Notes under the pieces: model-generated
The model's database searches: none
Told to the model about the DNA's origin: nothing
Seen by the model: the letters and a program-made list of their open reading frames with translations, nothing else
Shown here: in pieces, positions 17,222-26,277 of the stretch
Numbering within the stretch: the stretch's first letter is position 1
Layout of the letters: each line of letters begins with the position of its first letter
Assembly (NCBI GenBank): GCA_024331125.1
Contig: JANDJI010000004.1
Span: 186,001-250,000, forward strand
Direction of reading: 5' to 3'
Length of the DNA: 64,000 bases
Origin: Nitrospira sp.
Lineage (GTDB): Bacteria; Nitrospirota; Nitrospiria; Nitrospirales; Nitrospiraceae
Translations under genes and position numbers: made by a program

Positions 17222-17316
17222 GCCGACGGAGCCGGATCGTGCCCCTGTCACACGTCCGGTTTTTCATGCCGGTTCAAGGGAGATGAGAGTCAGCCGCGGC
17301 GCCCATGATTCGCCCT

Positions 17317-18078
17317 CTACCCCTTCGAGATCTGGTCGGTGGTTGTTTGGGCCAACAGGGCACGGGCTTGGGATTCGAGGGCATGGGCTCGACGGCGCAA
17401 CGCCGTGGCGCAGTTGAGCATGACCTGCGCCGTTTGCGGGTGTCGTTCTCCCAACGTTTGACTCAGGACCGCGAACGCGCGCTCGAAGGCCGTTTGGGCT
17501 TCTTCCAATCGATCGGCGTCGAGCAGCAGTCCGCCGAGATTGTTATGAACCACGGCGACCTGGGCATGTGCGGGCCCGAGCGTCTTTTCCAGCAAATCCA
17601 ACGCCCGTCGATAGAGCGGCTCGGCCTGCTCACGCTTTCCCGTAGCCCGATGAAGCTCGGCCAGATTGTTCAGCATCGGGGCGAGTTGAACCGTCGGACC
17701 GCCCGCCGACCGTTCCAGAATTGCAATGGCTTGCTCGAACGACGCGGCAGCCCGTTCGGTCTTTCCCTGGGTGCGATACAGTTCGCCGAGATTGTTTAAA
17801 ATCGTGGCGCGCAAAGGAGCGGCGGCCGGATCCTCGTGAGAGCAGACGGCAAGAGCGTCGGCGAAGTACTTCGCCGCAAGAGCGTACTTTTTCTGAGCGT
17901 GAAACAGTCCTGCCAAGTTGTTGCGCAGGGCCACGGCCGTGCCCGGCGCGCCATGTTTCGCCAATCGCAGGGCCGCGCGCCAGCACTTCTCGGCTTCACC
18001 GTAGCGCCCGGCTTCATAGGCGAGCTTTCCCTCTTGACTCAACCGTTTGAGCCGCGCCGAGGGGGATTCTTTGCTCAT
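17317..18078 (-). CDS. Tetratricopeptide-repeat protein (kinesin-light-chain-like repeats)
   Basis: A 253-residue protein made almost entirely of TPR units of the kinesin-light-chain style: LAYEAGRYGEAEKCWRAALR, NNLAGLFHAQKKYALAAKYF, NNLGELYRTQGKTERAAASF, NNLAELHRATGKREQAEPLY and NNLGGLLLDADRLEEAQTAF. It should be a soluble scaffold for protein binding; no signal peptide is present. It is the last gene of a six-gene operon and its ATG overlaps the stop of the coiled-coil gene by four bases. In this company the TPR protein probably binds one of the operon's products. Confidence 0.8.
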   Translation of the reverse strand: MSKESPSARLKRLSQEGKLAYEAGRYGEAEKCWRAALRLAKHGAPGTAVALRNNLAGLFHAQKKYALAAKYFADALAVCSHEDPAAAPLRATILNNLGELYRTQGKTERAAASFEQAIAILERSAGGPTVQLAPMLNNLAELHRATGKREQAEPLYRRALDLLEKTLGPAHAQVAVVHNNLGGLLLDADRLEEAQTAFERAFAVLSQTLGERHPQTAQVMLNCATALRRRAHALESQARALLAQTTTDQISKG

Positions 18079-18665
18079 CCGCGTTTGACCGGACGATCGG
18101 CGTCCGACGCCTCGGCGACGTTCGTGCCGCGCAGGTTGAACTTCAGTTCGTGGAGCGACGCCGGATCGACCGCGCCCGGCTCCGGTAACAAGAGGACGGT
18201 CTGATTGCCCAACTTACCCGTGGCGACCTTCAAGGTGAGATTGACATCGCGCAGTTCGAGAGTGCGAGACAGTTTCATGCCGCCGATGAACTTATCGAAC
18301 AGCGCCGCCGCCTCCTCGGGCGACACCGGATTCAGCGGCGTTCGCTCCACCTGACGGGTGAGACGCGCGATCTCGGCGGTCATTTTTTTGTTGGAAGCCG
18401 TCAGTTCCTCTATTTTGTTTTGAAGTTCCGTCGCGGTTCTTTTTGCGACTTCCGCCTCTTTCAACGCCTTGTCGCGAGCGGCGATCGACTGGGCGTTGGT
18501 CTTTTCGAGCGCCGCCGCCAGTTTTTGGGCTTCCTGCAACTCTTCTCCGAGCTTCCGATTTTCAGCGATCAACGCTTGGAGTCGGTCATCGGTCGTCGGC
18601 CCGGACGGAGAGCCGGCGGACGCGGAGCCGTTCTTGGAGGTCTTGGAGGCTTTGGAGGGGCTCAT
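18075..18665 (-). CDS. Coiled-coil protein of the DUF2589-like operon, unknown
   Basis: A 196-residue protein: a low-complexity Ser/Lys start (MSPSKASKTSKNGSASAGS), a coiled coil from about residue 28 to 110 (LIAENRKLGEELQEAQKLAA, LQNKIEELTASNKKMTAEIA), then a C-terminal beta-rich domain of about 80 residues (LELRDVNLTLKVATGKLGNQ). The domain's repeated beta pattern resembles that of its operon neighbours, but I recognise no family. The start overlaps the upstream stop (ATGA) and its stop overlaps the TPR start, so these three genes are tightly coupled. Confidence 0.65.
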   Translation of the reverse strand: MSPSKASKTSKNGSASAGSPSGPTTDDRLQALIAENRKLGEELQEAQKLAAALEKTNAQSIAARDKALKEAEVAKRTATELQNKIEELTASNKKMTAEIARLTRQVERTPLNPVSPEEAAALFDKFIGGMKLSRTLELRDVNLTLKVATGKLGNQTVLLLPEPGAVDPASLHELKFNLRGTNVAEASDADRPVKRG

Positions 18666-19147
18666 TGGGGCTTTCCGTCTTCCACCTGAATGCGTCGCAG
18701 CACGGAGCCGGACGGCTCCACCACGTCCACCAGCCAGCGGGCCGCCTCCGGCACGAACGTGGTCGTGACCTGGAGATCGCCGAAGATCTTGGCAAGACGC
18801 GCGATATCCGGACGCTTGATGATCTCCTCGCGCACGTCGGAGGGAGTCCGTTGCGGCGGACGGACGTCCTCATCGGCCACCGCCACGATCTTCGCGCGGA
18901 GCGTGGAAAAGGCGGCGGACGGCGTATCGGCGGAAGCCCGGCCGACCGGCCTCACCAGGGCGCTTCCCTGTTTTTCCTCAAACAGAATCTTGACTTCGAG
19001 ATCGGTCTCGCTGATGGAAAGAGTGGTGGGCAATCCAGCCGATCCCGGAGGTCGTTCCTGGCTCTGCTTGTTGAGACGCATCTGCGCCGTATGGATCGCC
19101 TGTCCCAACTCGCCGAGCAGATCTTCAACTTTCATCTCACCCGCCAT
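18662..19147 (-). CDS. Trypco2-like protein (tentative), unknown function
   Basis: A 161-residue protein. An N-terminal helix (VEDLLGELGQAIHTAQMRLN) is followed by two beta-strand segments, LSISETDLEVKILFEEKQGS and STLRAKIVAVADEDV. Helix, strand, hairpin in this order is what I associate with trypsin-co-occurring domain 2 (trypco2), a small domain found with trypsin-like and NTPase conflict-system genes. A second part (RLAKIFGDLQVTTTFVPEAA) is extra. The assignment is by pattern only. A GAGGAGG ribosome-binding site precedes the ATG closely. Confidence 0.55.
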   Translation of the reverse strand: MAGEMKVEDLLGELGQAIHTAQMRLNKQSQERPPGSAGLPTTLSISETDLEVKILFEEKQGSALVRPVGRASADTPSAAFSTLRAKIVAVADEDVRPPQRTPSDVREEIIKRPDIARLAKIFGDLQVTTTFVPEAARWLVDVVEPSGSVLRRIQVEDGKPQ

Positions 19148-19172
19148 CGGCCTCCTCCATTATCTTTCTTCT

Positions 19173-19703
19173 TTAGGCGCCGCCCCCTTCGCGCCGGTCT
19201 TCGACGTCGCGCGCCGGGCCGAGCAGCGGCGGCGCCGGCACGGGAACCAATTTGGCGGACATCTTCGAGGAGATTTTCACGTCACGATTCAGCTTGCGCT
19301 CGGTCCGCAACGACCTGGTGCTGGCAAACAGCATCTTGGCCGGCGCGCGGCCGCTTCCCGTCGTGGTGGTTTCCTCGACGACTTTGAGATCCATGGCGAC
19401 TTCCACGGTGGCTTCCGAGAATGAATAGAACGTCGGCTGAAGGCCCAGATCGAGCAGGCTGACCTCCATCGGCTCGGCCTGCTCGAATCGCACGGAGCCG
19501 TCTTTTTCAATGATCTGCCGAATAGCCGGAATGAATTTCACCTTCGTCTTCGCCAGCTCGGCTGCGACCTGCGCCGACGACAGGTCCAATTTCGCCTGTC
19601 CCTCGGCGACGGCTTCCGCCAGTTGCGAGATGAGGTCGGCCAGCGACGCCCCCGCCAGCTCTTGCCCTCCGTTCGCGTCGCGCGGAGTCAGACGAATCGA
19701 CAT
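19173..19703 (-). CDS. DUF2589-like protein, second copy
   Basis: A 176-residue protein paralogous to the gene just upstream. Both share an N-terminal helical part (SLADLISQLAEAVAEGQAKL) and a beta-strand core, here PMEVSLLDLGLQPTFYSFSE followed by ATVEVAMDLK. They also share a long region with many basic residues and a C-terminal LVPVPAPP tail. The core resembles DUF2589. No signal peptide. The ATG shares one base with the stop of the upstream copy (TAATG), and its GGAGG ribosome-binding site lies inside that copy's last codons. Confidence 0.6.
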   Translation of the reverse strand: MSIRLTPRDANGGQELAGASLADLISQLAEAVAEGQAKLDLSSAQVAAELAKTKVKFIPAIRQIIEKDGSVRFEQAEPMEVSLLDLGLQPTFYSFSEATVEVAMDLKVVEETTTTGSGRAPAKMLFASTRSLRTERKLNRDVKISSKMSAKLVPVPAPPLLGPARDVEDRREGGGA

Positions 19704-20230
19704 TACACACCTCCACCCTGACGGTTATCGACCACGGTCACTTCCGGCGCAATGCGCGGGGGAGGCGGCACCGGAGCCAGTCTCGTGAACAGTCGGGCCG
19801 TGCCCCTGACTTCTTTGCCGTATTTGCGGTTATGCGCCACATCCACCTTTACGGAAGCGCTCCAGACCGCGAAGCCCACCTTGGCCTGCGCCGCGATCTT
19901 CACGTTGGTTTCACGGCTTGTGGTGGTCTTAATATCCATGGTGACTTCGATCGTCGCCTCGGTGAACTGATAGAACGTCGGGAGCAGACCGATCTGCAGC
20001 AACGAGACGTCCACGGGGGGCGACTGTGAGAAACTGACGGTCCCGTCGGCGGCGATGGTCTGTGTGACGTTCAGCACGATCGGCACGGTCGTCTCGGCCA
20101 ACAGTTTCGCCGTCGCCACCGATGCTTCGTCCAATGCCGTTTGCCCCGCGGCGATGCCGAGGGCCAATTTGGTGACCATTTCCGGAAACGGGGTATCCAG
20201 CAACTCCTGACCTACACTGGGCATAGGCAC
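19703..20230 (-). CDS. DUF2589-like protein, first copy
   Basis: A 175-residue protein that reads GQELLDTPFPEMVTKLALGI at the N-terminus, as DUF2589 proteins do, then PVDVSLLQIGLLPTFYQFTE, ATIEVTMDIKTTTSRETNVK and a region ending LFTRLAPVPPPPRIAP. The alternating hydrophobic strands and the conserved T/V-E-V-x-M-D-x-K core are shared with the next gene. A strong AAGGAGG site lies five bases before the ATG. DUF2589 proteins have no established function that I can cite; the tandem duplication suggests a hetero-oligomer. Confidence 0.6.
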   Translation of the reverse strand: MPMPSVGQELLDTPFPEMVTKLALGIAAGQTALDEASVATAKLLAETTVPIVLNVTQTIAADGTVSFSQSPPVDVSLLQIGLLPTFYQFTEATIEVTMDIKTTTSRETNVKIAAQAKVGFAVWSASVKVDVAHNRKYGKEVRGTARLFTRLAPVPPPPRIAPEVTVVDNRQGGGV

Positions 20231-20248
20231 CTCCTTCTTTCGGTCGGT

Positions 20249-20569
20249 TTATCCGCGATCGGATTTGGCTCCCTCGACCGCACGCCGGAACAGTTCCAGC
20301 CGGCGTTGGTCGATCGATACTCCCCTGACGAAATGAAATCCCGGGGTCTTTTGAAGGCTCATGGCCGGCGAAAAGGGCAGTTCCGCCAACATCCAACCGG
20401 ACGCACTCAAAACGATTTTCCCCCCCAAGGCTTTCACCCGGCCCGGGATCGTCTGATTGGATGGGTCGTATTTCACAAGGAAAAGCTGCCGATCCAAACT
20501 TTCTGCTCGCTTCAACGTGATGCTGGCGCCGAACTGTCGCGCCACGTGAGAGTCTCGGGTCATCATCAT
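20249..20569 (-). CDS. Small protein with possible peptidase-inhibitor-I9-like fold
   Basis: A protein of about 106 residues, first gene of the operon. The segment LFLVKYDPSNQTIPGRVKAL, then GGKIVLSASGWMLAELPF and MSLQKTPGFHFVRGVSID has the beta-alpha-beta-beta-alpha-beta rhythm and the GG..., A-E-L and PG-x-x-x-V positions of I9 domains, the propeptide and inhibitor fold of subtilisins. There is no attached protease. The match is by eye and could be chance. Start candidates are the three consecutive ATGs at 20569, 20566 and 20563, none with a good ribosome-binding site. Confidence 0.5.
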   Translation of the reverse strand: MMMTRDSHVARQFGASITLKRAESLDRQLFLVKYDPSNQTIPGRVKALGGKIVLSASGWMLAELPFSPAMSLQKTPGFHFVRGVSIDQRRLELFRRAVEGAKSDRG

Positions 20570-20594
20570 GCCGTTTCTTCGACGAGAGGACTCC

Positions 20595-20623
20595 GTCTTA
20601 ACACGTATATGGAGACGAAGCAA
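20595..20623 (-). promoter_or_regulatory. Possible promoter of the six-gene DUF2589-like operon
   Basis: On the minus strand TTGCTT (20623-20618), a 17-base spacer and TAAGAC (20600-20595) precede the first gene, whose start is about 20 bases after the expected transcription start. Confidence 0.35.
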
Positions 20624-20798
20624 TAGGAGTTTTGGCGCTCTTGTTGTTTCAGTGCATGGGCCCATCCTTCATTCCGCTTGACGGACAACCTGCACGACTG
20701 GGATAGTGAGCCGGCTTCACGGCAACAGAACTACGGAAGGCATAGTCCAAGCTTTTGTCACCTCGCCGACGTCCTATCGCCAACAAGAAGGAGGTCTT

Positions 20799-21365
20799 AT
20801 GGATTCGGATTTGATCAAACAACTCGGGCCGCTGGCGCCGCTGGCCGGCATGTGGGAGGGAGACAAAGGCGCGGACGTGGCGCCGGGGGACGATCGCGGG
20901 ACGGAACGGAACGTTTTTCGCGAACGGATCACCTTTGAGCCGATCGGACCGATACGCAATCACGAACAAGTCTTGTACGGCTTACGCTACGCCACGGTGG
21001 CACGGCGGATCGGAGAAACCGATCCCTTTCATGAAGAAGTCGGCTACTGGCTCTGGGACCCAGGGGAACGACAGGTGTTGCGCTGTTTCATCGTGCCGCG
21101 CGGGGTGGCGCTGATCGCCGGCGGCACGGCCGAGCCGACGGCCGCAACCTTTACCCTGCTGGCCGAGGCTGGATCGGACACCTATGGCATTTGCTCAAAC
21201 CGGTTCCTCGCCAAGGAGTTCAAGACCGTGCGGTACGAGTTGACCGTGACGATCATGGACCGCGATCACTTTCACTATCGGGAGGACACACAGCTTCTCA
21301 TGCCCGGCCGCCCTGAGCTGTTTCATCACACGGATGAAAACACGCTTGCAAGGGTGGAGGGATAG
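20799..21365 (+). CDS. Nitrobindin-like heme-binding beta-barrel protein
   Basis: A 188-residue protein with the layout of the nitrobindin/THAP4 C-terminal beta-barrel (DUF1794) group: LAPLAGMWEGDKGADVAP near the N-terminus, a strand pair FHEEVGYWLWDPGERQVLRC, FIVPRGVALIAGG, and a final EDTQLLMPGRPELFHHTDEN that could carry the heme-ligand His. Family members bind heme and act on NO or peroxynitrite; here heme binding is inferred. The ATG follows AAGGAGG closely. It stands alone, divergent from the DUF2589-like operon. Confidence 0.6.
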   Translation: MDSDLIKQLGPLAPLAGMWEGDKGADVAPGDDRGTERNVFRERITFEPIGPIRNHEQVLYGLRYATVARRIGETDPFHEEVGYWLWDPGERQVLRCFIVPRGVALIAGGTAEPTAATFTLLAEAGSDTYGICSNRFLAKEFKTVRYELTVTIMDRDHFHYREDTQLLMPGRPELFHHTDENTLARVEG

Positions 21366-21561
21366 AAAAATCTTGTTCGTCATCCTTTTCTTTACAGAAT
21401 GCTCGCTCTTCTAGCCTGAGCTCTCCAGGAAGAGCATCCCTCAAGCCATCGACATGCGTAGATGAACATTTGACACCCCACAATTGATTTGCTAAGTGTA
21501 AACCATTGGTTTTTGATGTGTCGGTCTCATTGCTAAGGCTGCAGTGTTTCAAGTGTTTCAT

Positions 21562-22173
21562 ATGGATATTTTAGGGATTGTCAGCTTCATTCTCACAATA
21601 CTTTCAACGGCCATTGCCTTTTGGGAACATCACCGTGCAGATGATGCCGAAAAGCAATTCACAGAAAGTATCCAAAAGCTACCGCATCAGATTGATCAGA
21701 TTGATCAGATTGCAGAACAGTTACTGCATCGCTTTACTTTACAAAATAGGAATTTCACACCCAGTCAACCAAACTCTAATACTCGATTCAGCATCTCACA
21801 TGCTGACATAGATGGAGATGGAATGGATGAGCTTTTGGTCCAATATCCTGGCGGTGCCCACGGTTCAGTTCTTGATGTTTTCGGATGGAAGGACATGGAA
21901 TTTCGCCATCTTGGTGGCCTAGCCGTAGGCACTCCTGAAGGGTTTTGGGCTCAGGATTTTGACCATGACGGCCGCATCGAGATAGGCACAAAAGAAACCG
22001 ATTGGTCCACCGACCTTCCCTATTATTTGGCGCCACGGCTCTTGCAATGGTACCGATGGACCAATAACTCCTTTCAAAAGGTTCGTGAGGTAAAAGACTA
22101 CTCTTCGGCTGATTTGGCAGAAATAAAGGCCAAATTTCTTCAGGAACAACAAGAGAACCCAGCTACAGTATAG
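21562..22173 (+). CDS. VCBS/FG-GAP-like protein with N-terminal membrane anchor, AT-rich
   Basis: A protein of about 203 residues with an N-terminal hydrophobic segment (MDILGIVSFILTILSTAIAF), a short polar stretch with three QID-type repeats, and a C-terminal part with calcium-binding-like loops: SHADIDGDGMDELLVQYP and AQDFDHDGRIEIG. These D-x-D-x-D-G loops resemble VCBS/FG-GAP blades, though only one or two units exist. Codon use and base composition are clearly more AT-rich than the neighbours, which points to horizontal acquisition. Start may be 21544 or 21562. Function unknown. Confidence 0.55.
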   Translation: MDILGIVSFILTILSTAIAFWEHHRADDAEKQFTESIQKLPHQIDQIDQIAEQLLHRFTLQNRNFTPSQPNSNTRFSISHADIDGDGMDELLVQYPGGAHGSVLDVFGWKDMEFRHLGGLAVGTPEGFWAQDFDHDGRIEIGTKETDWSTDLPYYLAPRLLQWYRWTNNSFQKVREVKDYSSADLAEIKAKFLQEQQENPATV

Positions 22174-22333
22174 GAGAGACAAAGATCTGCGTCCCGTGCT
22201 TGTTGACCATTCCATGACGTTGATCCATAACTTTTCCCAAAGGGTTTTCGTCTACGCTGTGATAACCTGAAACCTCGTCCAAGAACAATCATTGTGCACG
22301 ATTCACCTTTGCATGGCTCATGCATAATCATAA

Positions 22334-22456
22334 TTAAGGAGAGCTACAGGAATACACTCTTGCGCTGTACATGTCCAAACCTGAAACCATTGCTCTAACC
22401 TCTACAGGCAGTCGTGAGCCAAAATCTCTGTTCATATTGGGAGCAAGAAACCGCAC
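22334..22456 (-). pseudogene. Possible remnant of a DUF5615-type toxin gene
   Basis: Immediately after the DUF433 gene on the same strand a GTG-initiated frame of 40 codons reads VRFLAPNMNRDFGSRLPVEV before a tail ending YSCSSP. DUF5615 PIN-like toxins, the usual DUF433 partners, start in a similar way (M-R-F-L-A-D/N...) and have an early L-P-x-x-V element, but are about 110 residues long. It stops where the AT-rich sequence begins, as if truncated. The match is short and uncertain. Confidence 0.3.
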
Positions 22457-22460
22457 GGAG

Positions 22461-22712
22461 TCAGTGTTTGCGGCGCTTACGGGAAGGAGCTCCGACCAGC
22501 ACCGTCTCCTCGTGGCCCACGGCGTCGGCCGCATAGCGAATGGCGGCGTGAATATCGGCCTTGGTCAGCCTGGGATAGGCATCGAGCAGATCCTCCTCGG
22601 TGGCCCCCTCGCCGAGCTTTCGGAGAATCAACTCAACGGGAATACGTGTGCCACGAATGACGGGTTTTCCCATCATCACTGTGGGATTCATCTCGATTCG
22701 ACTCGTCGCCAT
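22461..22712 (-). CDS. DUF433 protein (VapB-like antitoxin)
   Basis: An 83-residue DUF433 protein: RIEMNPTVMMGKPVIRGTRI followed by PVELILRKLGEGATEEDLLD, AYPRLTKADIHAAIRYAADA. This is a winged-helix-like DNA-binding fold that normally acts as the antitoxin of DUF5615 PIN-type toxins. A GGAG ribosome-binding site precedes the ATG at 22712. No complete toxin gene follows; only a short possible remnant lies at 22334-22456. It may therefore be an orphan antitoxin beside an AT-rich insertion. Confidence 0.75.
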   Translation of the reverse strand: MATSRIEMNPTVMMGKPVIRGTRIPVELILRKLGEGATEEDLLDAYPRLTKADIHAAIRYAADAVGHEETVLVGAPSRKRRKH

Positions 22713-22791
22713 GCTGAGCTCCTCATCGGAATGGGTTTGAGTATAACAAACGGCCTTGGCAAATCCCAACCAAGGATGCCGGCCCTTCCAT

Positions 22792-24072
22792 CTACATCTT
22801 CTCCTTGCGTCTGGCCAACGCCAGCGCGAGCCATACCCAGAAAACCATCAACGGCACCAGGGCCCAGGCGATGTGGGTCGTCGTGGCTCCCAACGATTTC
22901 AAGCCGCTGACCAGCCAGGCGGTGGAGGCATCGCCGCCCCGAGAAATAGCCGTGTCGATGAAATTTTTGGCCTTGTACTTTTCTTCGCGACTAAGCACGG
23001 TAAACAACACTTCGCGCGACGGTTTGGAGAGGGCATATTCGCTCACTCTTCGCAGAACCGAAAAGACGACGTAGACGACGAGCGTCGGCCAGAGGGCGAT
23101 CCCCAGAAATCCCGCGACGCTGATCGCCGGCAGACACACGAGGCCCGCGACCAGGCCGAATCGCCCGATCAGCCGATTGGTGATGAAAAGCTGGGTCGTC
23201 CACGTCAACAGATTGGTCGTGAAATCGATCGCGGAAAAGAGTCTGGTCCTGGCTTCCGGCTGATCCAGATGGTCCGCTACGAGTCTGGTCTGCTCGAAGT
23301 AAAGAAACGTGGCCGTCATGGTCAGCAGCCCGATGTAGCCGCAAATGCCCAGGAGATAGGGCGACGACAGTGCGAGGCGCACGCCCGCCAACACGCCTCC
23401 CCTGAGCGGGTCGCCTGGATGAGGCGGATGACGGGCCGTGCGTCTAGCCCCCCACCGTTCAAGTCGGTCGATACAAACCAGACACAACCCCAGAAAGCCG
23501 GCCGAGATCAGCATCAACTCCGGAACCGAAATAAAAAAGGTCAAGCCCGTCGTGAGGAGGGGACCGAGCAACGCGCCGCTGCTCCCGCCGGCGGCGATGA
23601 CGCCGAACAGCCTCGTCCCCTGTTCCGGCGTAAACAGATCGTCCATGAAACTCCAAAACACCGACACGACGAACAAATTGAACACCGAGAGCCAGACAAA
23701 AAAACCACGGGCCACCCATTCCGCCTGCCAATGGCTCGACATCACGACATAAAAGACCGCCAGATTGGTCATGAAGAACGTATAGATCGTCAGGAGCAAT
23801 CGAGAGCGCGAACAGCGGGCGGAGAGCCAGCCGAACAGCGGCGTCGCGAGCACCATCGTGACGAACGTGGCGCTCATCAGCCAGGGAAGGTGCTTGATCC
23901 CCCCTTCGATGGCCATTTCGTCACGCACCGGACGGAGAATCGAATAGCCGCACAGCAGGCAGAAAAAATAAGCGAACGCCCAGGCCAGCGGCACCACTTC
24001 TTCCGGTCGAGCGCCGAACAAAGCAGCCCCCCGATTCAGGAGCGAGCGATCCGGTTCAATCTCCGTTGCCAT
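22792..24072 (-). CDS. MFS transporter of the NTP/NDP-exchange (ATP:ADP antiporter-like) type
   Basis: A 426-residue integral membrane protein with about 12 spans. It starts with [20 protein letters not shown] and [11 protein letters not shown], motifs shared with the nucleotide-exchange-like MFS proteins of free-living bacteria, and continues [35 protein letters not shown]. Free-living homologues are usually annotated as NTP/NDP exchange transporters without proof of substrate. The ATG at 24072 is divergent from the threonine aldolase gene. Confidence 0.7.
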   Translation of the reverse strand: MATEIEPDRSLLNRGAALFGARPEEVVPLAWAFAYFFCLLCGYSILRPVRDEMAIEGGIKHLPWLMSATFVTMVLATPLFGWLSARCSRSRLLLTIYTFFMTNLAVFYVVMSSHWQAEWVARGFFVWLSVFNLFVVSVFWSFMDDLFTPEQGTRLFGVIAAGGSSGALLGPLLTTGLTFFISVPELMLISAGFLGLCLVCIDRLERWGARRTARHPPHPGDPLRGGVLAGVRLALSSPYLLGICGYIGLLTMTATFLYFEQTRLVADHLDQPEARTRLFSAIDFTTNLLTWTTQLFITNRLIGRFGLVAGLVCLPAISVAGFLGIALWPTLVVYVVFSVLRRVSEYALSKPSREVLFTVLSREEKYKAKNFIDTAISRGGDASTAWLVSGLKSLGATTTHIAWALVPLMVFWVWLALALARRKEKM

Positions 24073-24170
24073 GGAGGGGCCAGTCTAGCAGGTCCGGCTT
24101 GGCCCGCAAGGAGAAGATTCTGCTAGAATGGGCGCGCTTTGATGTCCGGCCAGAAGAAAGAGGAGCGTCC

Positions 24171-25202
<1,032 letters not shown>

Positions 25203-25339
25203 CCGCTCCTCGCGTTCCCGTGCCACGTTCCCTCGCATTGACACCCGTTCTCACCCTCCATAGAATGCCGAAGAATGCCGACACGGATCATCAATGCAAT
25301 TCCTCGGAATTGACCGTATATTAAAAATTGTGCAACTCC

Positions 25340-26149
25340 ATGAAATCGTCGGCTGATCCAGTGATGGATTCGAGCAAAGCTCCCGACTCACCGACTCGCG
25401 AAGAACTCAACGCCGAGCTGCTGAACATTCCGGAACAGCCGGAACAGCCGGCCTCGCCCAAGACTCCCGGTTTCGACGACGGAGTCGACGTCGCTCTGAG
25501 CCATGTCAGGGGTTGGCGCGGCGGTGATTTGGTCGGCGTGCTGCTCGTCGGATCGGGAGCGCGTCGAGCCGTCACCCCCCACAGCGACATCGACTTGATC
25601 GCTTTGGTCAAGGGCCAGGCCGACGGCCATGAAATCCTGCGTGTCGGAGACCGTCTGGCCGACATCCGATACCGAGGACACAAAGAGGTCGAGGAGGAGC
25701 TCGCCCATTCTCTCCGATTGCCCTCACTGCTCAGAAAAGCCCGCATCCTGTTCGACCACAATGGAATCTGCGCGCAGTTGATTCAGAAGGCCCACCACCG
25801 GTTCCGTCAGGGCCCCCCTCCGGCCACGATCAATGAACGAATTCGCCTGAAAGCCGAGTGTTATCACTGGTTGGGGAAGGCGGAAGATCTCTCCGACAAA
25901 CCGGCCGCGGCGCAATATCTGCTGAGCCTGTTTTACGAGGACTGTGTCCTGGCTTTCTTTCGTCTCAGAGGCTATTGGCTGGTCGCTCCGGCGGATGTCC
26001 ACCGGTTCATGGTTTCGCGCGACCCGGCCCTGGCCGATCTGGCCGGCCGCTTTCTTTCCGCAACGAATGTGGCCGACCGGCTCAACTTTGGGAGGCAATT
26101 TGCCGATCTCCTCTTCAAGGAGGTCCCGAACCCCGCCCGTATCGACTGA
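25340..26149 (+). CDS. Nucleotidyltransferase-domain protein
   Basis: A protein of about 269 residues. After an acidic start with a small repeat (NIPEQPEQPASP) comes a polymerase-beta-like nucleotidyltransferase core: LLVGSGARRAVTPHSDIDLI, where GS...DxD supplies the metal site, and DRLADIRYRGHKEVEEELAH. The C-terminal 130 residues are helical, with a block around ATINERIRLKAECYHWLGKA that resembles the helical partner region of kanamycin-nucleotidyltransferase-like proteins. The third carboxylate is probably the D in LADIRY. Substrate unknown. Confidence 0.7.
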   Translation: MKSSADPVMDSSKAPDSPTREELNAELLNIPEQPEQPASPKTPGFDDGVDVALSHVRGWRGGDLVGVLLVGSGARRAVTPHSDIDLIALVKGQADGHEILRVGDRLADIRYRGHKEVEEELAHSLRLPSLLRKARILFDHNGICAQLIQKAHHRFRQGPPPATINERIRLKAECYHWLGKAEDLSDKPAAAQYLLSLFYEDCVLAFFRLRGYWLVAPADVHRFMVSRDPALADLAGRFLSATNVADRLNFGRQFADLLFKEVPNPARID

Positions 26150-26277
26150 CCGGCGGATCGGCACCTGCAATCGCCCCACGGTTTCGCCTATGGCGGTCAA
26201 TGAAGACGCCGTCGGTGCGAAACACGCACGGAGGCTTCCAATCTCGTCATCGGAGTAACGCGCACAAAGGAGCGGTT

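Noticed and set aside
17200-17226. GTCGGTAAAGCCGAC hairpin with a T-run as terminator
   Set aside because: The T-run precedes the stem on the plus strand and reads as A on the minus strand after it, so it fits a terminator in neither direction.
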